From the NCBI RefSeq assembly GCF_025961225.1, contig NZ_JAOQNG010000007.1, positions 322,501 through 386,500 on the forward strand: a DNA stretch of 64,000 nt, given 5' to 3'. This DNA comes from Azospirillum canadense. Its GTDB lineage: Bacteria; Pseudomonadota; Alphaproteobacteria; Azospirillales; Azospirillaceae. This document shows, in pieces, positions 1-7,337 of this stretch. The position numbers and the translations under genes are program-made. Every line of letters starts with the position of its first letter. Position 1 is the first letter of the stretch. The notes beneath the pieces were generated by a model. It was not told the DNA's origin, did not search any database, and worked only from the letters and a program-made list of their open reading frames with translations.

Positions 1-2379
1 GTCGGTCTTCAGCCGGCGCAGGACGAAGGGCCCGGTCAGCGCCTTCAGCCGGGCGGTGGCGTCGGCGTCGCGCTGCGTCTGAATGGGCATGAAATAGTTG
101 CGTTTGAAGGCCGCCGCGCTGCCGAGGAAGCCGGGGTTGAGGAACTCCATCACCGACCACAGATCGCCGACGTTGTTCTCCACCGGGGTGCCGGTCAGCG
201 CCACGCGGTAATCGGCGGGCAGCGCGCGGGCCGCCTTGGCCTGCTTGGTCTCCGAGTTCTTGATGTTCTGTGCCTCGTCCAGGATCACCCCGGCCCAGGG
301 CACCGCCTTCAACGCCTCCGCGTCGCGCTGCAGCAGGGCGTAGCTGGTCACCACGAGATCGTGCGCCTTGCAGTCGCGGCGCAGCGCGGCGGCGGTGCGG
401 GTGCGCCCGGCCCCGTGATGGACCATGACGGCGAGGTCCGGCGTGAAGCGCGCCGCCTCGCGTTTCCAGTTGGCGACGACCGAGGTGGGACAGACCAGCA
501 GCGTGGTCGGCCGCGCCCGCCCCTCCTCCTCCGACGCGTCCTTCTCGCGCTGGAGCAGGGTCAGCGTCTGCACGGTCTTGCCGAGACCCATGTCGTCGGC
601 GAGGCAGGCGCCCAGCCCCCAGCGCCGCAGGAAGGCCAGCCAGGAATAACCGCGGCGCTGGTACGGGCGCAGCGTCGCCGACACACCCGGCGGCACCGGC
701 AACTCGTCGAAGGGACGGGCGCCGGTCAGCCGGTCCAGCAGGTCCTTGACCCAGCCCGCCACGTCGATGCCGTCGACGGTCATGTCCCCGCTTCCGCCCA
801 GCGCCATGCGGACGAGGTCGCGGGCCGACATCTCCTGGCCGCGCCGCTTCAGCCGCTCGGCCGCCGCCTTGATCTCCGCGGCGTCGAGCAGCACCCACTG
901 CCCGCGCACGCGCACCAGCGGCGTCTTCAGCCGGGCAAGCGCCGACAGGTCGCGCGCCGACAGAACCTGGTCGCCTAGCGCCACCTCCCAATCAAAGGTG
1001 ACGAGGTCCTCCAGGCTCAGCGCGGCGCCACCCTGCATCTTCGGCGCGCGCACCTTGGCCCGGTTGGCGAGCCGAGTCCGGGTGCCCCGCCCCGCCCACC
1101 AAGCCGGCAGCAGCACGCCGAAGCCCGCCTGCTCCAGGGCCGGGGCGGTTTGGGTGAGGAAGTCCACGGCGCCCGTTGCGTCGGTGTCGAAGCCGGCGGG
1201 AACGCCGCGCTTCAGGCTGGCCTCGACGGCCGGGCTCAGCCGCCCCGCCTGGGCAAAGGACAGCAGCAGGAACTCCCGCAGGTCGCCACCGCCCGAAACC
1301 CCCTTCAGAAGCCGGGCGGCCTCGCCGTTTCCGCCCTTTGCCCAGGCGTCGGGCACGGGGACGAGCAGGCTGGGGTCTTCGTGCGATTGCAGCAGGTAGC
1401 GGACCGTCCAGGCCCCCTCCGGAACGGTGACCGCAGTGGCGTCCTCCTCCGCGTCCGGGTCTCTCTCCGGCTCCTCCAGCCGGAAGCAAAGGCGCACCGG
1501 GCTGACGGCCATCACCGCGATGGGCCGGCGCCAGTCGGCGAGGCGTTGTTCCAACCCGGCGAGCGCGGCTGCATCGCCCTTGATCGCGGCGACGGGACCG
1601 GTGAGGGCGGCGAGCCACGCGTCGTCCGCGCTCGCCGCCTTCGCCAGCGTCATCGTCGTGCTGGCCGGGGTTGCCTCATCCCACAGCGGGGGCCGCATCA
1701 GCGCGTCGGCGATCCAGGCGAGGAAGGCGGTCAGTATGGCCGGCGGCGGATCCTCAGGAGGGGCGCCGGCCTCGCCGACGGCGCGCGCGGCGTCCGGCAT
1801 GGCTTGGGACAGGCGTGCCAGGGCCTGGGCGTCGCGGCCGAGATAGGTGGGACTCCAGCGGGCAAAGGCGCGACCGTCCTCGCGCACGAGGTCCGGCAGC
1901 AGGCGCCCCCGCGCGACCAGCGCCCCGGCGAAGCGAAGGGCCGCCGCCCAATAGGCGAGGTCCGCGCCGGCGAACAGGCCGGGCGCCAGCGACGCGTCCG
2001 ACAGCACGCGGGTGAGGAGGGCAACGGCGTTCCGCGGGTCCAGCCCGAGGGCCGCCGTCTCCCACGCGGCCAGCGACATCGGGCCGGTCTGCGCCTCGTC
2101 CGCAGCGTCGTCCAGGATGGGGCTGGAGGGAACCGGCCGCCCGCGCTCGGTGGGAAGCCAGAGCGTCACGGTCCCAGCCGCGATGCCGGTGCCGAGCCCG
2201 ATCGCTTCGACCATCTGGCCCAGCGTGCCCGCCCCAGCGTCGAAGGGATTGGGATCGCGCTGCGGCGCCTTTGCTTTCCGCCCGCGCGGACGCGGCAATG
2301 GTGCCGCGCCGGCCAGGGTGGTTTCCCCCCACAGCCACAACCGGTCTTTCCGGAAGACCGAGTGCAGAAAGGTTGTCAT
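1..2379 (-). CDS. SNF2-family DEAD/DEAH-box helicase (C-terminal part beyond window)
   Basis: This is a Swi2/Snf2-type ATP-dependent DNA translocase, probably acting in chromosome repair or remodelling. The frame is open from an ATG at 2379 to base 1, so about 793 residues are present and the C-terminal helicase domain is cut off. The first half is a long N-terminal region typical of bacterial SNF2 proteins. The ATPase core follows: Walker A-like DDMGLGKT near 595, DEAQ box near 270, and the LTGTPVENN motif near 195, all read on the minus strand. The next gene downstream lies outside the window. The long plus-strand ORFs over this region are antisense shadows. Function of the family is known; the cellular role here is inferred. 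Confidence 0.9.
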   Translation of the reverse strand, partial: MTTFLHSVFRKDRLWLWGETTLAGAAPLPRPRGRKAKAPQRDPNPFDAGAGTLGQMVEAIGLGTGIAAGTVTLWLPTERGRPVPSSPILDDAADEAQTGPMSLAAWETAALGLDPRNAVALLTRVLSDASLAPGLFAGADLAYWAAALRFAGALVARGRLLPDLVREDGRAFARWSPTYLGRDAQALARLSQAMPDAARAVGEAGAPPEDPPPAILTAFLAWIADALMRPPLWDEATPASTTMTLAKAASADDAWLAALTGPVAAIKGDAAALAGLEQRLADWRRPIAVMAVSPVRLCFRLEEPERDPDAEEDATAVTVPEGAWTVRYLLQSHEDPSLLVPVPDAWAKGGNGEAARLLKGVSGGGDLREFLLLSFAQAGRLSPAVEASLKRGVPAGFDTDATGAVDFLTQTAPALEQAGFGVLLPAWWAGRGTRTRLANRAKVRAPKMQGGAALSLEDLVTFDWEVALGDQVLSARDLSALARLKTPLVRVRGQWVLLDAAEIKAAAERLKRRGQEMSARDLVRMALGGSGDMTVDGIDVAGWVKDLLDRLTGARPFDELPVPPGVSATLRPYQRRGYSWLAFLRRWGLGACLADDMGLGKTVQTLTLLQREKDASEEEGRARPTTLLVCPTSVVANWKREAARFTPDLAVMVHHGAGRTRTAAALRRDCKAHDLVVTSYALLQRDAEALKAVPWAGVILDEAQNIKNSETKQAKAARALPADYRVALTGTPVENNVGDLWSVMEFLNPGFLGSAAAFKRNYFMPIQTQRDADATARLKALTGPFVLRRLKTD

Positions 2380-2445
2380 TTTCCGTCGCCGCGTCTTTTC
2401 ACCCCGGAAAAGACTATACACGCGACGGGGCGCGGTGGCCCGACG

Positions 2446-3357
2446 TCACGCCCGGCGGCGCTGCGGACCCCGCTGCTGGATCAGGTCGATCCAGGCCCGA
2501 TACATCTCGCGCGCGTTGCGCGGCCCGCGTTCGGCCTTCAGCTGATCATAGGCGGCCTGGGCCGCCTCGACCGTCGGGTAGGCGCCCTGGTCGACACCCC
2601 AGGCCACGGCTTCCGCCGGCGTGTAGAAGGTCAGGACGCTCTCGGCCTCGCCCTCCTTGGGTGCAGAAGATGTGGGTTTGGAATCGCCATCCTGTCCGTA
2701 GATCGCCGCCTCGATGCGCTCCGGCACGCCCTTCCAATGCCCCTCCTCGTCCCACACGATCATGCCCGCGGGGCCCTCGCGCGACCATTCGACCAGCACG
2801 CCGCGGCGCTCCTCCTCGCGCACGATGCGCAGGGAGGCGTTGAGCGAGCGGTACAGGCGCTCGCGTTCGGTTTCCGGCAGGGTTTCCCGGATCTGGGCCT
2901 TGCCGTTGAGCTGCGCGTCCTCCAGGTGCCAGATCCACAGCACATGCGTGCCATGCGCGGTCACCGCATCCTGCAAAAGGCGCATCTTTTCCGCCTTGTC
3001 GACCCAGGCCTGGTTCTTGTTCCGGTTGCGGTCGGCCGCGTTGTCCAGCATGGCCCGGGCGATCGAAACGCCGATCAGCGACGTCACGCTGTCGATGGCG
3101 ATGGTCCGGATGTCGGAACCGGGCATGTTCGCGTCCAGCAGGTCCTGGATGCGCTCGACGGAGCGGTGGTCGGCGGCCTCCTCGCTCAACTCGTACAGTT
3201 CGCCGCCCTTCAGCTCATGCCGGCGCCCGTCGGCGTCGATCATCAGCGTGGGCTGCTGCATGGCCAGGATGAAGGTTGACTTGCCGTCGCCATAATAGCC
3301 CTTCAAGGCCCAGCGGCGGGGCGGCAACGTCGTCTGGCTGACGCGCTTGAACGCCAT
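2446..3357 (-). CDS. Phage-type AAA-family ATPase (AAA_24 / Sak4-like)
   Basis: The 303-residue protein starts at MAFKRVSQ. That ATG has GAGG about 8 bases upstream, whereas an in-frame start at 3483 lacks support. A P-loop GYYGDGKST lies near residue 30 and a Walker B-like stretch TIAIDSVTSLI near 105, a RecA-like arrangement found in phage nucleotide-binding proteins and Sak4-type single-strand annealing ATPases. The C-terminal 60 residues contain a small conserved-looking helical segment. It is on the same strand as the SNF2 helicase and 66 bases upstream of it, so cotranscription is possible. No other phage gene is seen nearby. A role in recombination is inference. Confidence 0.65.
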   Translation of the reverse strand: MAFKRVSQTTLPPRRWALKGYYGDGKSTFILAMQQPTLMIDADGRRHELKGGELYELSEEAADHRSVERIQDLLDANMPGSDIRTIAIDSVTSLIGVSIARAMLDNAADRNRNKNQAWVDKAEKMRLLQDAVTAHGTHVLWIWHLEDAQLNGKAQIRETLPETERERLYRSLNASLRIVREEERRGVLVEWSREGPAGMIVWDEEGHWKGVPERIEAAIYGQDGDSKPTSSAPKEGEAESVLTFYTPAEAVAWGVDQGAYPTVEAAQAAYDQLKAERGPRNAREMYRAWIDLIQQRGPQRRRA

Positions 3358-3547
3358 AGAAAAAACCTCGCATCGGTGAACGGTTTGCCTCGCCGAAGGA
3401 CCAGTCCGAACCAGCCGGCGCAGCGCACATGCTTGGACACTAGCACAATGTTCATGATTTGTGCTGTTTCTTTTGTATGGCACAGCTTAGGCTTTCTATT
3501 GCGCGCGGTTTGGATTCAGCGCGACCCCTCCCGCATCTCCACGATTT

Positions 3548-3570
3548 GCAAGTGAGAATGATTTGCACTA
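3548..3570 (+). promoter_or_regulatory. Fur-type iron box upstream of the DUF2325 gene
   Basis: The core GAGAATGATTTGCA matches the alternating purine-AAT-style half-sites of Fur boxes and resembles the boxes at 9715 and 11511 in the same locus. It sits about 70 bases upstream of the DUF2325 start, where an operator would be expected. Binding is inferred from similarity only. Confidence 0.6.
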
Positions 3571-3639
3571 TTATTCGGGCACGTACGGTCGCGACCGCGC
3601 GACGCATCCGAAACCACGAAATAGGCGGGAGCCTGGACG

Positions 3640-4818
3640 ATGTGTGAACGCTGCCGAACCAAGGACGCCCTGCCGCCGCTGAGCCGCGGCGGACGGCGAA
3701 AGCTTTGGACCATCCCCGGCGAATTCCACTGTTCCATCGTGGGCACCTGCCTGTCGTCGGACGATGTCGCGTGGCTGTGCCGCCGCCTGCGCCTGACAAT
3801 GTCCGCGGACGTGCGGCCGTACGACATCCACCGCTACTTCGTGGAACGGGCGGGCACCAACGGCCCGGAGGCGCGCCTCATGCAGCGGCGCCTGGACGAG
3901 GCGGCGGCCGGCGCCATCCGCCGCTTCGCCAAGGAGACCACCGAGGAGGGCTGGCTGGCCCAATGGGAAGCCTCGGTCGCGTCGGGAGCGGTCGCCCAAG
4001 CCTATTGGGCGATCCTCAGCCACGCCGGCATTCCCGACGCGGTGCGGGCGCGCGCCTTCTCCGACGTTCACATGCTGTCCCACATCATGGGGGGCGAAAG
4101 CCGCCGCCAGCTGCGCGACAACCAGGGACTGGCGCGGCGCTGCGCCGAGTTGGAGGAGCGGCTGGCCCGGAACGAGCGCGCTGCGGCCGACCATCTGGCG
4201 GAACGCGACGCGCGCATCCGCGACCTGGAGGCGCAGCTGGCCAAGCGGCGCAGCGTGGTGAACCCGGCGCGCGAGGTACTGGCGCCAGCGCATCGGACCG
4301 GCGACCGCTTGCAGCGCGAGGTGGACGTGTTGCGCCGCCGTCTCGCCGCGGAGCGGATGCGCGCCCGCAGCGCGGAGGCAGAACTGGACCGGCTGCGCCC
4401 TCTTCTCGACGGGCTGTCCGCCCTCCGGCCCCAACCGGTTCCCGCGACCCGGACGGACGAGGCGGAAGCGGAAGTGCCCGCCGATCTCAACGGCCAAGCC
4501 ATCCTCTACGTCGGCGGGCGGCCGGGCACCCTTCCCCACCTCCGCGCCGCGGTGGAGACCCGCAACGGCTCGCTGCTGCACCATGACGGCGGCATCGAGC
4601 AGACGACCCACGGCCTCGTGTGCCTCGTGGAGCAGGCGGATGTGGTGGTCTGCCCCATCGACTGCGTCAGCCACAACGCCTGCCTGCGCGTGAAGGGGCT
4701 CTGCCGGCGCATGGGCAAGCCCTTCGTGCCGATGCGCAGCGCCGGAGCGACCTCCTTCGCGCGCATGCTGCGCACGCTGAACGGGGCGGCCGGCACCCCG
4801 GACACACCACCCGCCTGA
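3640..4818 (+). CDS. DUF2325 domain-containing protein
   Basis: The 392-residue protein begins with a Cys pair (MCERC), then a CSIVGTCL segment near residue 31. A long charged coiled coil spans roughly 160-260. The C-terminal DUF2325 domain (about 285-385) has the nucleotide-fold-like ILYVGGRPG, a Cys-containing CPIDCVSHNAC stretch and the closing GKPFVPMRSAG motif. The biochemical role of the family is not established; the conserved Cys could bind metal or Fe-S. A Fur-type box lies just upstream and the gene converges on the iron-locus operon with a 4-base gap, so iron-responsive expression is likely. The start is supported by GGGAG about 8 bases upstream. Confidence 0.85.
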   Translation: MCERCRTKDALPPLSRGGRRKLWTIPGEFHCSIVGTCLSSDDVAWLCRRLRLTMSADVRPYDIHRYFVERAGTNGPEARLMQRRLDEAAAGAIRRFAKETTEEGWLAQWEASVASGAVAQAYWAILSHAGIPDAVRARAFSDVHMLSHIMGGESRRQLRDNQGLARRCAELEERLARNERAAADHLAERDARIRDLEAQLAKRRSVVNPAREVLAPAHRTGDRLQREVDVLRRRLAAERMRARSAEAELDRLRPLLDGLSALRPQPVPATRTDEAEAEVPADLNGQAILYVGGRPGTLPHLRAAVETRNGSLLHHDGGIEQTTHGLVCLVEQADVVVCPIDCVSHNACLRVKGLCRRMGKPFVPMRSAGATSFARMLRTLNGAAGTPDTPPA

Positions 4819-4822
4819 GCTT

Positions 4823-5926
4823 TCAGGACCGGGGCGGGTCGAAGATCACCGACCGGTCGATGTCGGCCAGTCGTGCCCGCCCGGTCAGCGCCATGGCGAC
4901 CTCCAGTTCGGTCTGCAGGATCGTCAGCGCGTGGGCGACGCCCGCGACGCCGCCGACCGCCAGGGCGTAGAGCACGGACACACCCACCATCACCGCGTCG
5001 GCGCCCAGCGCAAGGGCCTTGAGGATGTCCGTGCCGCGGCGGATGCCGCCGTCCATCAGAATGGGAAGGCGCCGGGCCGCCTTCGCCGCCACAAACGGCA
5101 GTGCCTCGATCGTCGCTGGCAGCGTGTCGAGAGTCCGCCCACCGTGGTTGGACACGATGAGACCGGCCGCCCCCGCCGCGATCGCCGGATCCACGTCCTC
5201 CGGATTCAGGAGTCCCTTCAGCAGGACGGGCATCCGCGTTTGTGCGCACAGCCACGCCACGCTCTCCCAGGTCGGCGCATTGTGGAGCATGCCCTGGAAG
5301 ACCAGGCTGCCCGGCCGCGACGCCACAACCTCGTCCAGGGCCATGCCGACGAGGTTGACCGGCGAGACGTCGGCCGGCAGGCGGAAGCCAGCGCGCTGCT
5401 CCATGTTGCGCAGGCCGTTCACCGGCGCGTCGACCGTCAGCACCAGCGCGCGATACCCGGCGTCCTCCGCCCGGCGGACCAGGGCAAGTGTGTCCTCCGG
5501 CCGAGGCCGCAGGTAGAGCTGGAACCACAGCTGGTTGCCCAGTGGATTGTTGGGCGCCGTGGCGGCGACCTCCTCCAGTGTGACGCTCGCCTGCGTGCTG
5601 ACGGTCATCCAGGTGCCGGTCAGCGCCGCCGCGGTGGCCGTCGCCCGCTCGCCGTCCGGATGGACCAGCCGGTGATAGGCCATGGGCGCCACGACGATCG
5701 GGTAGGCCATCGCCTCACCCAGCAGGGTCGCGCGGGCGCTCGCCCGGGACAGGTCGCGCAGGGCGCGCGGCATCAGGCGCAGGCGGTCGAAGGCCTCGCG
5801 GTTGGCGCGCTGGGTGATGCCGTCCGCCCCGGCGCCGGCGATGTAGGCGCGGATCGCCGGATCGACCCGGTCGGTGAAGTGCTGCTCGTAGTCGGACAGC
5901 GACACGGTGTCGGGCGGAACGATCAT
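4823..5926 (-). CDS. FMN-dependent alpha-hydroxy-acid oxidase/dehydrogenase
   Basis: This 367-residue TIM-barrel flavoprotein belongs to the lactate/glycolate oxidase family, which oxidises 2-hydroxy acids with FMN. Visible motifs are PIVVAPMAYHRLVHPDGE near residue 75, LTVDAPVNGLRNME, VLLKGLLNPEDV (FMN-contacting Lys), the catalytic-His motif SNHGGRTLDTLPA near 255, and the phosphate-binding DGGIRRGTDILKALALGA. The ATG at 5926 overlaps the stop of the Sel1 gene (ATGA), indicating translational coupling; longer upstream reading in this frame is a shadow of that gene. It is the last gene of the iron-linked operon. The substrate cannot be told from sequence. Confidence 0.9.
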   Translation of the reverse strand: MIVPPDTVSLSDYEQHFTDRVDPAIRAYIAGAGADGITQRANREAFDRLRLMPRALRDLSRASARATLLGEAMAYPIVVAPMAYHRLVHPDGERATATAAALTGTWMTVSTQASVTLEEVAATAPNNPLGNQLWFQLYLRPRPEDTLALVRRAEDAGYRALVLTVDAPVNGLRNMEQRAGFRLPADVSPVNLVGMALDEVVASRPGSLVFQGMLHNAPTWESVAWLCAQTRMPVLLKGLLNPEDVDPAIAAGAAGLIVSNHGGRTLDTLPATIEALPFVAAKAARRLPILMDGGIRRGTDILKALALGADAVMVGVSVLYALAVGGVAGVAHALTILQTELEVAMALTGRARLADIDRSVIFDPPRS

Positions 5927-6591
5927 GGAATATGTCCGGTGTTGGCCAGAGCCTCGGCTTCGCGCGACAGCGCGCGCAGCCTGGAATCGGGGTGGCCGGC
6001 CAGGGCGTCGGCCATGCAGCGGTGGAAATCGGAGAAACCGGCGGCGAGCGCGCGCCGGAACCACGGCAGCGCCTCCTCCAGCCGGCCGTCGAGGGTCAGC
6101 ATGCGCGCGTGGTTGAAGCGGCCCCAGCAGTCCCCGCCCTCCGCCGCCGCCTGGAAGAAAGCACGCGCGGCGCCGCCGTCCACCGGCACCGCCCGCCCGC
6201 ATTCGTGGAACAGGCCCAGCATGTTGAGCGCCTTCGCGTGCCCCCTGCGCGCCGCCGCGGCGTAGAGCCGGTAGGCGGCCTCGTCGTCGGCCGGGACGCC
6301 CTCCCCCCGGCAATGCAGGTCGGCCAGGTTGAACAGGGCCCAGACATCGCCGCGGTCCGCGGCCTTGCGGTAGCAGGCGGCGGCCTGTCCGGGATCGGCC
6401 AGGACGCCCCAGCCCCGCTCGAAGCAGCGCCCCAGCATGTTGATCGCGCGCGCGTCGCCGCCGCGCGCGGCGATGCGGAACCATTCCGCCGCCTGCGCCG
6501 CCCCGCCGCGGTCGAGGCAGATCTGCCCCAGCGCCAGTTGCACGTCGATGATGCCCGGCGCCACCGCGGCGCCTGCGCGTCCGGTGGCCAT
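5923..6591 (-). CDS. Sel1-repeat (tetratricopeptide-like) protein
   Basis: The 222-residue protein is built from about five Sel1-like repeats, recognised by A..W(F/Y)..AA.(R/G)G...A...LG blocks such as AAEWFRIAARGGDARAINML. Such solenoids mediate protein-protein contacts. No clear signal peptide is seen. Its ATG shares one base with the stop of the piuC-like gene (TGATG) and its own stop overlaps the start of the oxidase (ATGA), so the three are translated as a coupled unit. Sel1 proteins also occur next to Fiu/PiuC genes in other proteobacteria, which suggests an accessory role in iron-siderophore handling; that role is inferred. Confidence 0.85.
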   Translation of the reverse strand: MATGRAGAAVAPGIIDVQLALGQICLDRGGAAQAAEWFRIAARGGDARAINMLGRCFERGWGVLADPGQAAACYRKAADRGDVWALFNLADLHCRGEGVPADDEAAYRLYAAAARRGHAKALNMLGLFHECGRAVPVDGGAARAFFQAAAEGGDCWGRFNHARMLTLDGRLEEALPWFRRALAAGFSDFHRCMADALAGHPDSRLRALSREAEALANTGHIP

Positions 6592-7277
6592 CACACCTCG
6601 GCCCAGCGGCGGAGAAGGTTGTGATAGTGGTTCACCAGCGACAGCACGGCCTGGTGCCCGTCCCCCAGCTCCCCGCGCAACGCGATGATGGCGACGTCCA
6701 GGTCGTAGAGCATGGCCCGCAGGCCGTCGTCCTTGACCAGAGACTGCGTGAAGAAGAAGGACGCCCAGCGCGACCCCCGCGTCACCGGTGTGACCTGATG
6801 CAGGCTGCTGGACGGGTAGACCACCCCGTGCCCGGCCGGCAGCTTCACCGCCTTCATGCCGTAGGTGTCCTCGACCACCAGCTCGCCGCTGTCGTAGTCG
6901 GCGGGATCGCTGAGGAAGATCGTGGTCGACACGTCGGCGCGCATGCGCAGACCGCCGCTGCCGGGAATGGTTCGGATGGCGTTGTCCACGTGGCAGCCGT
7001 AGGTCATGTCCTGGTCGTACCGGTTGAACATGGGCGGCAGCACGCGCAGCGGCAGGGCGGCGGAGTTGAAGGCCGGGTTGCGTCCAAGCGCTTTCAAAAT
7101 GACCACGCCCAATTCGCGGGCGGTCTCGCTCTCCTCCGGGATCTGCAGGTTCCGCTTGGCCTGCACCGCCTGACCGCCTGCGGTGACGCGGCCGTCCACC
7201 CAGGGCGACGCCTCCAGCACGGCCCGGCAATGGGCGACCTCGTCGGCGGTGAGGATATTGGGGATTTGCAGCAGCAA
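6591..7277 (-). CDS. piuC: PKHD-type Fe(II)/2-oxoglutarate-dependent hydroxylase (PiuC/YbiX family)
   Basis: The 228-residue protein matches the length of PiuC/YbiX. It begins MLLQIPNILT and carries the Fe(II) triad: HVD in YGCHVDNAIRT near residue 97 and the distal His in SSSLHQVTPVTRGSRWASFF near 160, followed by the 2-oxoglutarate-binding Arg. The product is a cytoplasmic dioxygenase found beside catecholate-type TonB receptors and induced by iron starvation. Its substrate is not established. It lies 60 bases downstream of the receptor gene with a hairpin between them, and heads a coupled trio with the Sel1 and hydroxyacid oxidase genes. Confidence 0.93.
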   Translation of the reverse strand: MLLQIPNILTADEVAHCRAVLEASPWVDGRVTAGGQAVQAKRNLQIPEESETARELGVVILKALGRNPAFNSAALPLRVLPPMFNRYDQDMTYGCHVDNAIRTIPGSGGLRMRADVSTTIFLSDPADYDSGELVVEDTYGMKAVKLPAGHGVVYPSSSLHQVTPVTRGSRWASFFFTQSLVKDDGLRAMLYDLDVAIIALRGELGDGHQAVLSLVNHYHNLLRRWAEV

Positions 7278-7300
7278 CGGGGGCTTCCTCTCAAGAAAAT

Positions 7301-7330
7301 GGCTGGGCCGCCCCTTCGGGCGGCCCAGCC
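7301..7330 (-). terminator. Hairpin between TonB receptor and piuC
   Basis: A 12-bp perfect stem (GGCTGGGCCGCC with its complement) lies 7 bases past the receptor stop on the minus strand and is followed by ATTTTC. It is terminator-like but with a short U run, so partial read-through into piuC is plausible. Confidence 0.7.
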
Positions 7331-7337
7331 ACAGCGG

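Noticed and set aside
1150..3279. 709-residue plus-strand ORF over the SNF2 helicase
   Set aside because: Arg/Gly/His-rich shadow of a high-GC gene on the opposite strand; the minus-strand helicase and ATPase explain the region.
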